Assembly (NCBI RefSeq): GCF_018717645.1
Contig: NZ_JAFLHG010000004.1
Coordinates: 124,001 to 188,000 of the forward strand
DNA from: Microbacterium flavum
GTDB taxonomy: Bacteria; Actinomycetota; Actinomycetes; Actinomycetales; Microbacteriaceae
DNA: 64,000 nucleotides
Reading direction: 5' to 3'
Part shown: positions 27,784 through 37,475 of the stretch, piece by piece
How the letters are laid out: every line of letters starts with the position of its first letter
Position numbering within the stretch: position 1 is the stretch's first letter
Program-made: the position numbers and the translations under genes
Notes under the pieces: generated by a model
Databases searched by the model: none
Told to the model about the DNA's origin: nothing
Seen by the model: only the letters and a program-made list of their open reading frames with translations

Positions 27784-29508
27784 TCAGCCCGCCGGAACCT
27801 CTTCTGCGGGCGGGCTCGGGACGACCGGCTGCGTCTCTTCGGGCTGCGGGGAAGGAGCCGGATCTGTCGGCTGAGCCGTGGGTGACGGTTCCGGATCCTG
27901 TGTCGGCGATGTCTCCTCGGTAATTACCTCGGACCCGTTCGAGGTTCCGGAGTCGCCGGTCGAGTTGTCAACCTCGGAATCATCCGTGTACGTGTCCGTC
28001 TCCACCTCATCATCAGGCACCGGGGTGGCCGTCGGCTCGGGGGGGAGCACACGGGCGACGGTGACGGTCGAACTGACCCGACTGCCCTCACCGCCCGCGA
28101 CGGTGAGGGTGTACACGCGGCTCTCCTCGGTGCAGGGGAATGCGACGGTGTACGCCTCCGCCGTTTCGGTGAGTCCGCTCACGAGCGGCTGGTCGATCGC
28201 GTCCACCGTGGCGGCGCCCTGCGCGAGCGCGACCCATACGGCATCGTCCGACGCCCAGCTGAGCGAGATGTCAGCCGTTCCGGTCGGAGCCGCGCACGCC
28301 GCCGTCGGGGCGGATGCCGAGAACCCGCCGATGGTCGGCGCGGCGGCGAGCGCTCGCGGCGTCGTGGCGTCGTCGCCCGCACGCGACATGCTGCCGACAG
28401 CCGCGACCGCGGCCCCCGCGGCCGCGGCCACGAGGATCGCCGCGCCGGTGATGAGCCCGATCATCACGCGCCGGCGCACGCGCTCCGATGCCTCCTGCCG
28501 ATACCGTTCGCGCCGCGCGACCGTCCGCAGACCTTCGGTCGGGGCGATGATCTCCTTCGCGTCCAGGGCCGCATCGGCGAGGAGCTTCTCCAACGGAGAG
28601 ACCGCAGGCTCGGGAACGCGCGTCTTGTCACGGGCGAACTGCGTGGCGGCGGCTTCGGGGGCCGACGCCGTCGGGACCTTGCCCGTGGCCGCTGCGCCGA
28701 CGGCGCCGCCGCCCGGCTGCTTCGTCCAGCGGACGTAGTCGTTGATGACTTCTTTCGAGGGCCCGTCGGCCCGCAGCTCCCCCTTGTGGATCCACAGCAC
28801 GCGCTCACACGTATCGCGCAGAGAACTCGCGGAATGACTGACGATCATCACCAGCCCAGCGCTCTGCTGAAGTTCGCGGATGCGCTGCTCGCTCTTGACC
28901 TTGAACCGGCGGTCTCCCACGGAGAGCGCCTCATCGATCAGGAGGATCGAGTGCGCCCGCGCCGACGCGATGGCGAAGCGGAGCCGGGCGCCCATCCCCG
29001 ACGAGTACGTCCGCATGGGGTGGTAGAGGAATTCGTTCAGCTCGGCGAAGTCGGCGATCTCGTCGACCTGCGCCGCAGCCTCCTCGGGGGTGAACCCCAT
29101 GGCGAGGAGCCCGAGCTTGATGTTGTTCTCGCCCGACATGTCCGGCATGAGAGCCGCGTTCACTCCGAGGAGGACCGGCCGGTCGGCCGCGCGAATCGTC
29201 CCGTGGACCGTCGGGATGAGACCACTCATCGCGCGGAACAGGGTGGACTTGCCCGATCCGTTGTGACCGATGACGCCGACCGTCTCACCCTCGCGCGCCG
29301 TGAAGGTCACGCCCCTGAGCGCGTGCACGGTCTTCAGCCCCCGCCCGCCGCGAGCGGCGTTGCGGTTGAACAGGCTCTCGCGCGCACTCATCGGCTTGCC
29401 CGACGCGTAGACGCGGTAGTCCACGTGTGCGTCGTCCACCACCATCATCGGGCGGGGTGCAGATGCATCCGCTGCGGTGTCGGTGTGCGGAAGGAGGAGG
29501 TCAGTCAC
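27784..29508 (-). CDS. ABC polysaccharide/teichoic acid exporter ATPase with outside C-terminal domain (TagH/Wzt-like)
   Basis: A 574-residue protein. Residues 20-265 are an ABC ATPase with Walker A GHNGSGKST (81-89), signature SSGMG (169-173), Walker B ILLIDE (188-193) and His225. The E-M-rich motif around YHPMRTYSSG places it in the TagH/Wzt group that powers glycopolymer export. After an Ala/Pro linker a single membrane helix (about 348-373) leads to an outside domain (about 374-489) with a fibronectin-III-like look and two Cys, then a Pro/Thr/Glu-rich tail. Bacillus TagH has a comparable membrane-spanning C-terminal part, but with SH3-type domains. The GTG at 29508 overlaps the permease gene by eight bases. 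Transcription converges with the upstream glycosyltransferase. Confidence 0.93.
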   Translation of the reverse strand: MTDLLLPHTDTAADASAPRPMMVVDDAHVDYRVYASGKPMSARESLFNRNAARGGRGLKTVHALRGVTFTAREGETVGVIGHNGSGKSTLFRAMSGLIPTVHGTIRAADRPVLLGVNAALMPDMSGENNIKLGLLAMGFTPEEAAAQVDEIADFAELNEFLYHPMRTYSSGMGARLRFAIASARAHSILLIDEALSVGDRRFKVKSEQRIRELQQSAGLVMIVSHSASSLRDTCERVLWIHKGELRADGPSKEVINDYVRWTKQPGGGAVGAAATGKVPTASAPEAAATQFARDKTRVPEPAVSPLEKLLADAALDAKEIIAPTEGLRTVARRERYRQEASERVRRRVMIGLITGAAILVAAAAGAAVAAVGSMSRAGDDATTPRALAAAPTIGGFSASAPTAACAAPTGTADISLSWASDDAVWVALAQGAATVDAIDQPLVSGLTETAEAYTVAFPCTEESRVYTLTVAGGEGSRVSSTVTVARVLPPEPTATPVPDDEVETDTYTDDSEVDNSTGDSGTSNGSEVITEETSPTQDPEPSPTAQPTDPAPSPQPEETQPVVPSPPAEEVPAG

Positions 29509-30352
29509 TGAGCCCGTACCTCGCTTCCGCACGCCAGAAGTAGACGACGCCGACCACGACCGCGACGGCCGCCCAGATCGGCGCCGCCCACACAGCCAGC
29601 TCGGGGGCGGGATGCGACGGCAGCATCGCACCACGCACGAGGGCGATGAAGTCGTAGGTGGGGATCAGGTGGGCGATCGTGAGGACCACCGGGTTGTCGG
29701 CGAACACCTTGTCGACCTGGAAGAAGATCGAGCTCGCGTAGAAGAGGACGCGGTTGATGATCGGGATGACCTGCTGGACGTCTCGAGCCCACACGGACAT
29801 GCGCGCAACGATCAGCGCAACGCCGAGGTTGAACACCGCCATCATCGCCATGATCGGAATCACCAGCACCCACGTCCACGACACGGGGACCCCGAAGATG
29901 AGAAGCAGGACGCCGAGCAGAACCATGATCGGGATGGTCCGCATCGCCTGCTCGAGCACGACCGAGACGGGGAGCAGGATGCGCGGGAAGCCGAGGCTTT
30001 GAACGAGCTTGGCGTTGCCGGTGATCGCGCGCGAGCCTGCGCCGAAGCATCCTGTGAAGAATTCGAAGACGAACACCCCGGTGATCAGATACGGAACCCA
30101 ATCATTGGGGCGGGCGTCGCTGGAGAGGACCGCGCCGAAGATGGTGCCGTATATGATGGCCGTCATCGTGGGCTTGAGGACGATCCACAGCATGCCGAGC
30201 CTGTTGCGCAGGAGACTGCCGACCAGTCGATAGCTCGCAAGCGTGAAGGCGAAGGTACGGCGACGCCAGGCCTCCGCGAGATAGTCGCCGAGCGGAGGAC
30301 GACGACCCACCTCGTACAGGCCGTCGAGCGAGGGCTCCAGACGCAACTCCAT
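29501..30352 (-). CDS. ABC-2 type polysaccharide/teichoic acid export permease (TagG/Wzm-like)
   Basis: A 283-residue membrane protein with six predicted helices, the partner of the adjacent ATPase. NRLGMLWIVLKPTMTAIIYG and LVQSLGFPRILLPVSVVLEQ are typical of the TagG/Wzm export family, and the length fits. A GGAGAGGGG ribosome site precedes the ATG. It lies 81 bp after the pyruvyl transferase-like gene and shares eight bases with the ATPase gene. An ABC exporter here, with no Wzx or Wzy in the window, implies assembly of the whole chain inside before export. Confidence 0.94.
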   Translation of the reverse strand: MELRLEPSLDGLYEVGRRPPLGDYLAEAWRRRTFAFTLASYRLVGSLLRNRLGMLWIVLKPTMTAIIYGTIFGAVLSSDARPNDWVPYLITGVFVFEFFTGCFGAGSRAITGNAKLVQSLGFPRILLPVSVVLEQAMRTIPIMVLLGVLLLIFGVPVSWTWVLVIPIMAMMAVFNLGVALIVARMSVWARDVQQVIPIINRVLFYASSIFFQVDKVFADNPVVLTIAHLIPTYDFIALVRGAMLPSHPAPELAVWAAPIWAAVAVVVGVVYFWRAEARYGLSD

Positions 30353-30433
30353 CCGGTTCCCCCTCTCCTTCGACCTCAGATCTCATCACCCGGGCATGGG
30401 CACACTCCGATCGAGCATATCGCGACGCTCTGT

Positions 30434-31471
30434 TCAGGCGACGCGCGCCATCACCGCGTGGATTCGCGAGGTCAGGTCGGCGATGTCTGCCCGCGCGGCG
30501 TCCACGGCCGGAGCAAGCCCCGGAAGGTGCGCCTCGAAGCGCGCGGCGAACTCGCCGAACTCGTCGTAACGCCCCACGAGAGCGCCGAGGCCCGCCGCGC
30601 TCAGAAGCCGAGCGATCTTCTGCGGGTCGCTGCCGGAGCCGATCGGATATCCGCCCTCGGTCGCTCCGATGATCAGACCGTGCGCGCGGTCGCTGATGAC
30701 GGCGACCGAACGGCCATAGATCGCACGCGTCTGCTCGTCGAGATCCGCGTGCCTCATCGACCGCGGCATGGCGTACTCCCCACCGAGCGCTTCGGCGAGC
30801 TTGACGGCACGAGGCGCATCGCGTGCAACCTGCGCGAGCGTGACCACGCGGACTCCGAGACCCGCCGCGAACGCGCGGACGGCGGCAATCCACTCCTCTC
30901 CCGGCCAGGCCCGGTCGAACCGCATGGTGACCGCGAGGACGTCGCGCGACGCGGCGGGCACCCATGAATCGGTGCTTCGACCGAGCGCGTACGCCCAATC
31001 GGGGGCGAAATCTCCGAACCCTGCGGCATCCCGAGACCCCTGATCGCGCCACGACATCACCGCTGCTTCGCGGAAGGCGGGGTCGAACGTCACACCTGCA
31101 AGGGTGTTCACGCTCTTCAATCCGATCCCGGCGACGATGGCTGCGCCTCCTGCGGAGACGACCCGAGCCAGCTCCGCCGCTCTCCGCGGGCCGGGGAAGA
31201 CTCCCGCCCGCGGGTTCGTCTCGCCGGCGTTGAACGCATGGACGGGCCGTGATGCATCACGCTCCGCTGCCGCCCACGCCCCGCGCTCCGCGTAGATCGT
31301 GACGTCGGGTCCCTCATCGAATGCCGAGACGTAATCCGTCGTCGGCGCGCCGAGGAACACGTGCACGTGCCTTCCGGGGCCCCGGAGGGCGCGGAGGTAG
31401 GCGATCCTCAACGCGGAGTCACCGAGGTTGTCGTCCTGCCCCGCCAGCTGCGCGAAGACGTGCTGTGTCAT
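30434..31471 (-). CDS. Polysaccharide pyruvyl transferase family protein
   Basis: A 345-residue protein with the layout of the family: N-terminal QLAGQDDNLGDSALRIAYLR (the glycine-rich DNxGD motif), a middle GGAAIVAGIGLK, and the C-terminal VAVISDRAHGLIIGATEG motif with the conserved SDRxHGxI. Members add ketal pyruvate to surface-glycan sugars, making them acidic; some are instead glycosyltransferase-like. The ATG at 31471 is divergent from the gene at 31509 with 37 bp between. It heads the exporter operon. Confidence 0.85.
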   Translation of the reverse strand: MTQHVFAQLAGQDDNLGDSALRIAYLRALRGPGRHVHVFLGAPTTDYVSAFDEGPDVTIYAERGAWAAAERDASRPVHAFNAGETNPRAGVFPGPRRAAELARVVSAGGAAIVAGIGLKSVNTLAGVTFDPAFREAAVMSWRDQGSRDAAGFGDFAPDWAYALGRSTDSWVPAASRDVLAVTMRFDRAWPGEEWIAAVRAFAAGLGVRVVTLAQVARDAPRAVKLAEALGGEYAMPRSMRHADLDEQTRAIYGRSVAVISDRAHGLIIGATEGGYPIGSGSDPQKIARLLSAAGLGALVGRYDEFGEFAARFEAHLPGLAPAVDAARADIADLTSRIHAVMARVA

Positions 31472-31473
31472 TT

Positions 31474-31501
31474 TTGTGGTCACCACCCCCCACCCTATTC
31501 T
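31474..31501 (+). promoter_or_regulatory. Promoter for a leaderless transcript at 31509
   Basis: TTGTGG (31474-31479) and TATTCT (31496-31501) are 16 bp apart, and the ATG of the next gene begins eight bases after the -10 box, exactly where transcription should start. There is no ribosome-binding sequence. The box lies inside the 37-bp divergent gap. Confidence 0.5.
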
Positions 31502-31508
31502 TGGTCGA

Positions 31509-32573
31509 ATGAGCGCCGCGTCCTTCTCCTCGTCGGATGGCGCCCCACGAGTGACGGTCCTGAGCCGTCCCCCGCAGCACAAGGTCCGCTACGTCGATCA
31601 GCTCGTCGGAGACGACTCCGCGGGTGCCGCGCCGCGGGAGGTGGAGTACAGCTTCACCCCGACTCTCCGTCGTTCGGACGCTGCCGATGTCGTCTTCTTG
31701 CCGCATCCCGACGCTGTGCTCGGCGGCGGACGGACTCCCGCCCGCGAACAGGAGCGTCACGCTCGTCGATTCGTCCGCACGTTGCGGCGCCGCGGGATCG
31801 CTCTCGTCTCACTCCGGGACAGCCACCGCCCCCATCATCCGCGGGACGTGTCACGGGCGATGCAGACACTCGACCATGCCACCACCACCTACGTCCGCGT
31901 CGACTTCCCGGGCGACGACGGGGATGATGCTCGCGTCGTGCGCATCCCCCTCAGCCACCTGCGAAACCGCTTCGCCGGCTACCCTCGGCGCGAGATGGTG
32001 GCCGGACGCCTGGTGATCGCCGCAAGCGAGTATCTCGACGCCGCTTACGAAGCCACTCTGAAAGTCTTCGGGATCGCACGACTGGAAGAGTGGACTCTTC
32101 ACGTTGTGGGACAGGTCCCCGGGCGCCTGGTCGCCTCGTTCGATCGCAGCGCAGCGGCGCATCCGGGCCGCATCGTCCTGCGCGCAGGAATGCTGTCCGA
32201 TGCCGCACGGATCGAGGAGATCACGCAGGCTGAGCTCGTCATCATCTCGGCGCCGGGCGCCGCTGACTCGATCGAAACGATGATGCTCGCGCTCTCGCTC
32301 GATCGCCCCGTGCTGGTTCAGCAGACGGCGATGTCGAGATCCCTTGCGACCGCGGTGGGGCCCGGGTGGGTGCGCACGCACGAAGGACTGCTCACGGCCG
32401 TGAAGCTGGAGAACGCCATCGCAGATCTGCGGGCCGACCCGCCGTCCGGATCGCCCGTCCTCACGGCGATGGACCCCAACCAGGTGGCGGCGAGCTACCA
32501 GGCGGCTTTCGTCGAGGCGGCTGCTCTCGGCCACACGCGTCGTCGACGCCCCGCGAAATCGGAGCGCGCATGA
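31509..32573 (+). CDS. Putative GT-B glycosyltransferase-like protein
   Basis: A 354-residue cytoplasmic protein. It looks like a two-Rossmann GT-B fold (VTVLSRPPQHKVRYVDQLVG at the N-terminus; EWTLHVVGQVPG and IEEITQAELVIISAPGAADS in the C-terminal half), with the last motif resembling the donor-site loop of GT-B enzymes but without a clear E-x7-E. I cannot name a specific family. It probably starts a leaderless operon that continues into the next gene through an ATGA overlap. Polysaccharide assembly is inferred from context. Confidence 0.65.
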   Translation: MSAASFSSSDGAPRVTVLSRPPQHKVRYVDQLVGDDSAGAAPREVEYSFTPTLRRSDAADVVFLPHPDAVLGGGRTPAREQERHARRFVRTLRRRGIALVSLRDSHRPHHPRDVSRAMQTLDHATTTYVRVDFPGDDGDDARVVRIPLSHLRNRFAGYPRREMVAGRLVIAASEYLDAAYEATLKVFGIARLEEWTLHVVGQVPGRLVASFDRSAAAHPGRIVLRAGMLSDAARIEEITQAELVIISAPGAADSIETMMLALSLDRPVLVQQTAMSRSLATAVGPGWVRTHEGLLTAVKLENAIADLRADPPSGSPVLTAMDPNQVAASYQAAFVEAAALGHTRRRRPAKSERA

Positions 32574-34930
32574 CCACGCCGGTCGGAACCCTTTCGATCG
32601 TCATCACCGCCGACGGCGCCGCCGCCGAGTCTCTTCTGGCAACGCTCGAATCGGTCGCTGCGGCGCGGCTGCCGAGCACAGAGATCATCTGCGTCGTGGC
32701 CGCATCCGATCCCCACGCGGCGATCGCGTCACGGATGCCCGACGATGTGCACGTGCGTGTCGTCACGACAGACGCCGACGCCACCAGATCTCACTCCCGA
32801 CGACGGGGACTGCGGGCGACATCCGGCGCGTATATCGCCTTCCTCGTGGCCGGCGACCTTCTCAGCGACCCGACGGCGCTCGCTCGCGCCCGCGCAAGCG
32901 TCACTCCGTCACCCGACGGCCCTGCCGCGGATGTCGTCGTGTTCGACCGACCCGCACGAAACGAGAAGACCTCTGCCTCGGCGCGCCGCTCGCCGCGCGC
33001 GGTCCGCCGGTCGCCCGATGCCATCCTCGGCACGTTCGCATCGGATGTCGATGGGCCGCACGTCCGCAGCCGCCTCCTTCTCCGCAGCAGCATCCTGCGC
33101 GACATCGACCGCCGGCTGGGCGACATCGACGCTTTCGAGGACACCGTCGTGATGCTCCTGGCCGCAGCAGCCGGCGCATCGTTCGTCCTGGCGCCCTCGG
33201 CTGCGGCGGCGTTCGAACGCCGGGGGGAATCCGCGGCGGGGGCGGCGCACCCCGACGCCGTTCGGAATGCCACCCGCGCTGTCTCCGCCGCCGTCGCGAT
33301 CGAGCCGGTCGTCAGCGAGAGCGCGCGTCACTCACCCAATCCCGAACCTCTGCTCCTCGGTTACGAGGGCATCCGCGAGCGGGCGATCGGGGATGCCCTC
33401 GAAGGTGCCGCCGGTCTTCCCGAACCGCAGGGCGCGAAGGCACTGGACGACCTGCGGATGATCGTGAGCGAGGCGGACATCGTGGCCGCCGCAGCACGGT
33501 CAGCTCGCGTCCTCGCATTCGTCGCCTCACGTACCGCGCCTGTCCCGCTCGGGAGCAGACCGGTGCGCAGCGTCCTCCTCACCACGAACATCGTCACGAC
33601 AGGAGGGGTGTCGGGGGTTCTCCTGACGCAGGCTCGATTCCTCATCGATGCCGGCCATCGGGTCACCGTCGTCGCGCATCGCGCAGGCAGCGACGAGTCG
33701 GCGCTCCCGCCGGGAGCAGCCTTCGAGCAGATCACCGGTGCCACCAAAGCGGAGCGGATGCGGAAGTGGATGGAGGTCTGCCGTCGCCATGAGATCGATC
33801 TCGTCATCGACCATCGGGTGCTCTACTCCCGGGACTGGCACGAATACGCCCTCGTCTCGACGGGCGCTGGGATCCCCACCATCGGCTGGATCCACAATTT
33901 CGCCGCACGACCCACATACAACGGCAACGACCTCCATACGCTGCTCGCGGCGTACCTTCCCGTACTGGCGCGGCTGATCGTCCTCTCCCCCTTGGATGTC
34001 GCATTCTGGAAGCTGCGGGGCATCGACCGCACGTCCTACCTGCCGAATCCCCCCTCGCCTCTCCTGCTCTCCTCCGCCGGATCCGGACGGCCGAGACTCG
34101 CTCCGGCGGGCAGGCGCCTGGAGCTGGTGTGGTGGGGACGGCTGGAGGAACACACGAAGAAGGTGACGGCACTGGTCGATGTCGCCTCATCCCTGAAGCG
34201 CTCGGGCGTGGATTTCCGACTTCGCATCGTGGGACCGGACTGGACGGACATGTCGGCGTCCACGCTTCGGGATCTCGTTTCGAAGAGGTCACTGGACGGG
34301 ATGGTCGAGATCACAGGCCCCCTGCACGGGCAGGAGCTTCTCGATGCCGTCGACTCATCCGACCTCTTCGTCAATACGAGCATCATCGAGGGGTATCCGC
34401 TGACCCTGTCGGAAGCGCAGGCCCGCGGGCTGCCCGTGGCGATGTACGACCTCCCGTGGCTCGCGCTGCTGGAGGCCAACGACGGGGTGCTGACCGTCCC
34501 CCAGGGAGACGCCGACGCGCTGGCCGCAGCGATCGCCGATCTCGCTTCCGACCCGAACGCGTACGAGGCGGCATCGCGCGCTTCGATCGCTGCGGCGCAG
34601 AGAGCCGTCAGCCACGATTTCGCCACCCTGTACGCTCAGCTCGTCCGTGGTGCGCTCCCGGAATCCTTCTCCCCCGCTCCCACCAGGGAGGATGCCGAGC
34701 GCCTCCTCCGACTCCTCCTGTTCTTCGCAGAGAACGCGACATTCGTCCCGGCGCGTGTGCCCTCCCGTCGAGGTGGCCGGCGAGCCACCGGAAGAGCGAA
34801 CGGACGCGGTACGTCCTGGGCCGCACGCCTCGAGAGTCGACTCACTCCCCTGGGGCATGATCTCGTGACGGTCTTTCCGTGGGCGCGTCCCGCCGCGCGG
34901 AGGGTCAAGAACGCCCTCCTCCGCCGATGA
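32570..34930 (+). CDS. GT2-GT4 fusion with degenerate GT2 domain (paralogue 2)
   Basis: A 786-residue protein aligned end to end with the proteins at 25436 and 34961. The GT-B half is well conserved (SVLLTTNIVTTGGVSGVLLT, then IEGYPLTLSEAQARG with E607). The N-terminal GT-A half has lost its catalytic acids: the VDDAS of the relatives is VVAAS at residues 42-46, and FLDGDDEL is FLVAGDLL at 91-98; the GQLWR acceptor-side motif is also gone. The fold may remain for binding or stability while only the GT4 half works. It starts at ATG 32570, overlapping the previous stop by four bases. Confidence 0.9.
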   Translation: MTTPVGTLSIVITADGAAAESLLATLESVAAARLPSTEIICVVAASDPHAAIASRMPDDVHVRVVTTDADATRSHSRRRGLRATSGAYIAFLVAGDLLSDPTALARARASVTPSPDGPAADVVVFDRPARNEKTSASARRSPRAVRRSPDAILGTFASDVDGPHVRSRLLLRSSILRDIDRRLGDIDAFEDTVVMLLAAAAGASFVLAPSAAAAFERRGESAAGAAHPDAVRNATRAVSAAVAIEPVVSESARHSPNPEPLLLGYEGIRERAIGDALEGAAGLPEPQGAKALDDLRMIVSEADIVAAAARSARVLAFVASRTAPVPLGSRPVRSVLLTTNIVTTGGVSGVLLTQARFLIDAGHRVTVVAHRAGSDESALPPGAAFEQITGATKAERMRKWMEVCRRHEIDLVIDHRVLYSRDWHEYALVSTGAGIPTIGWIHNFAARPTYNGNDLHTLLAAYLPVLARLIVLSPLDVAFWKLRGIDRTSYLPNPPSPLLLSSAGSGRPRLAPAGRRLELVWWGRLEEHTKKVTALVDVASSLKRSGVDFRLRIVGPDWTDMSASTLRDLVSKRSLDGMVEITGPLHGQELLDAVDSSDLFVNTSIIEGYPLTLSEAQARGLPVAMYDLPWLALLEANDGVLTVPQGDADALAAAIADLASDPNAYEAASRASIAAAQRAVSHDFATLYAQLVRGALPESFSPAPTREDAERLLRLLLFFAENATFVPARVPSRRGGRRATGRANGRGTSWAARLESRLTPLGHDLVTVFPWARPAARRVKNALLRR

Positions 34931-34960
34931 CCTGCGGCCTCCAGTGCGAAACGGTGAATC

Positions 34961-37375
34961 ATGACTGAACCCCCCGCCACCCCGATTCGCACCTCGACGG
35001 GTACGGACCGGTCGCCACTCGTCTCCATCGTCATCCCCGTCTTCAACGACGCGGCGGTGATCGCGAACGCTCTGGACAGCTGTACCCGGCAGACGCTGTC
35101 GGAGATCGAGATCATCGTCGTCGACGATGCGTCCACCGATGACACCGTCGCCATCGTGCGGGAGCGCGCCGCCGCAGACGGCCGGATCCGACTGATCACG
35201 CACGAAGCCAACCGGTCCGCGTTCCAGAGCCGGCGTGACGGTGTCCGTGCGGCGACTGCTGCGCACCTCATGTTCCTCGACGGCGACGATGAACTCGTCG
35301 ACGACGCCGCCGCGGTCGCGCTTGGGCACGCACGGGAGACCGGAGCGGAGCTCGTGCAGTTCGGAATCGACGTCGTCCGCCCGGACGGAACCACCGGGGG
35401 AAGGTTCGAGAACAGGCTGCAGCCTCGACTGCGCGACGCCCGTGGCGCGGACGTCCTGCGCGGACTCTTCCCCATCGGCGAACTCGCCCAGGGTCAGCTG
35501 TGGCGCTTCCTGTACTCCACCCGCCTGCTCGTCGATGCCTACGCGGCCGCGCCGGCCGACCTCGTTCTGCCGCGGGTGAACGATCTTCCGATCGCCTTTC
35601 TCGCAGCAGCCCTCGCGCAGTCCCACTCTTCCCTGCCGAACCACCTCTATCGCTATTACTTCGGTCGTGGCGGCAGCGGGCAACGCGTCAAGGACCTCGA
35701 TTCCGCGCGGTTCTACGCAGGCGCCATCTCGTCCATCGATTCGATCGCAGCGGCGGTCGAGACGGTGGCATCGGGGAGCGCACATGCTCAGCTCATCCGC
35801 GACACGTACGAGTCGGTCAGGTCATCGCTCATCGGGTACACGACGCATTACCTCGCCGACCACACCCTCGACGCGCTCCGCGACGAGGTCTTCGCACACC
35901 TGTACACGCTCGTGGACCCCGCAGAGGTGGTTCACGCGACGGCGCGGCATTGGCCGGACGCGCTCGAGACGCTTGCCGCCCACTCCGGGCGCACCGAGCT
36001 GGGCACGCGCGAGATCCAACGCGTCGCACTGTCGACCAACGCGTTGAGGACGGGCGGGGTCTCCGGCGTGATCCTCTCGCAAGCCCGGACCCTGCTCGAG
36101 GCGGGCGTCGGCGTCACGATCGTGGCGCGCGAGCCCGGCAGCGACACATCACTGCTGCCTACTGGCGCGCGATTCGTCGAGTTCAGCGGCGCAAAGCTCG
36201 CCGACCATCTGGAGCAGTGGAGCGACCTCTGCCGCTCCCACCGCATCGATGTGGCCGTCGATCACCACTTCCTCTATTCGAAGACATGGCCGGCGTTCGC
36301 ACTCGCCGCCCATGCGAACGGGGTCCCGACGATCGCGTGGGCGCACAACTTCGCAGGTCGGGCGGTGCTGCTGGGCATCGACAATCTGCGATTCCACCTT
36401 CGCCACGTTCACTCCCTGGCACATCTCGTGGTCCTCTCGCCCCTGGACGTCGCATTCTGGAAGCTGCAGGGGATGCAGCGGGTCAGCTACCTCCCCAACC
36501 CGCCATCGCCGCTGCTCCTCGACACCCCTGCGAGAATGCGCGCCAAGGAGGCGCCAACCGATCGTCGCCTCGAGCTGGTCTGGTTCGGCCGGCTCGACGA
36601 ACGCACGAAGCGGGTCAGCGAGCTTCTCCGCGTCGCCGCAGACCTCGACGCGCGCGGTGTCGACTTCCGGATGCGCATCGTCGGGCCGGGCTGGCGGGAT
36701 CTCGCACCCCAGACCGTCAACGCGCAGGCTGCCGAGATGGGTCTCGCGGATCGGGTTCAGGCGACGGGCCCGCTGAAGGGTGCCGAACTGGTGCGCGTGA
36801 TCGACTCCTCCGATGTTCTCGTCTGCACGAGCATCATCGAGGGCTATCCGCTGACGATCCCCGAGGCGCAGTCGCGCGGACTTCCCGTCGCGATGTACGA
36901 CCTGCCTTGGCTCGCGGTCCTGGACGACAACGAGGGCATCGTCTCGGTCGAGCAGGGTGACGCGGCGGCGCTCGCGGCGGAGATCGCCGCGATCGCCACG
37001 ACCCCGGAGCGCTATGCGTCGTTGTCTCGCGGTTCTCTGGCGGCGGCCGATCGAGAACGCGGACGTGATTATGCCGCTCTCTATGCTCAGCTCTTCGAGG
37101 ACCGTCTTCCGCGGATGTTCTCGCCAGAGCCATCCGTCGGCGACGCGGAGTCGCTTCTCGACCTGGTGATCCACTTCGCAGAGGACAACGCGCGTCGCCA
37201 GCGCGCACTCGTGGCTGCCCGCGCCGACACCACGTCGAAGCCCCCTCAGGAGAAGCGCGGCGGGGCTGCAGATCTCGTGGCGCGGGTCACTCCCTTCGCG
37301 CACAGCATCCTGGACGTTGCGCCGTGGCTGCGACCGACCGCTGCGCGCGTCAAGCACGCGTTGCTGCGGCGGTGA
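34961..37375 (+). CDS. Bifunctional glycosyltransferase, GT2-GT4 fusion (paralogue 3)
   Basis: An 804-residue protein with both domains intact. GT-A: VSIVIPVFND, VDDAS (54-58), LDGDD (106-110), GQLWRFLYS. GT-B: VALSTNALRTGGVSGVILSQ, GVDFRMRIVGPGW, and E627 in IEGYPLTIPEAQSRG. The closest relatives in the window are the genes at 25436 and 32570, and it lies 30 bp after the latter, so a tandem duplication is likely. No clear ribosome site precedes the ATG; the 20 bases before it are AT-poor. Confidence 0.92.
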   Translation: MTEPPATPIRTSTGTDRSPLVSIVIPVFNDAAVIANALDSCTRQTLSEIEIIVVDDASTDDTVAIVRERAAADGRIRLITHEANRSAFQSRRDGVRAATAAHLMFLDGDDELVDDAAAVALGHARETGAELVQFGIDVVRPDGTTGGRFENRLQPRLRDARGADVLRGLFPIGELAQGQLWRFLYSTRLLVDAYAAAPADLVLPRVNDLPIAFLAAALAQSHSSLPNHLYRYYFGRGGSGQRVKDLDSARFYAGAISSIDSIAAAVETVASGSAHAQLIRDTYESVRSSLIGYTTHYLADHTLDALRDEVFAHLYTLVDPAEVVHATARHWPDALETLAAHSGRTELGTREIQRVALSTNALRTGGVSGVILSQARTLLEAGVGVTIVAREPGSDTSLLPTGARFVEFSGAKLADHLEQWSDLCRSHRIDVAVDHHFLYSKTWPAFALAAHANGVPTIAWAHNFAGRAVLLGIDNLRFHLRHVHSLAHLVVLSPLDVAFWKLQGMQRVSYLPNPPSPLLLDTPARMRAKEAPTDRRLELVWFGRLDERTKRVSELLRVAADLDARGVDFRMRIVGPGWRDLAPQTVNAQAAEMGLADRVQATGPLKGAELVRVIDSSDVLVCTSIIEGYPLTIPEAQSRGLPVAMYDLPWLAVLDDNEGIVSVEQGDAAALAAEIAAIATTPERYASLSRGSLAAADRERGRDYAALYAQLFEDRLPRMFSPEPSVGDAESLLDLVIHFAEDNARRQRALVAARADTTSKPPQEKRGGAADLVARVTPFAHSILDVAPWLRPTAARVKHALLRR

Positions 37376-37475
37376 CCCACGGCCACCTGATGACGAGTGA
37401 GAATGCCCCGCACCGTCGCGAAGGCTCGCGTCCGGCGCAGGTCGCCGCTGCGAAGCCATGGAATAGCATCAGCTG

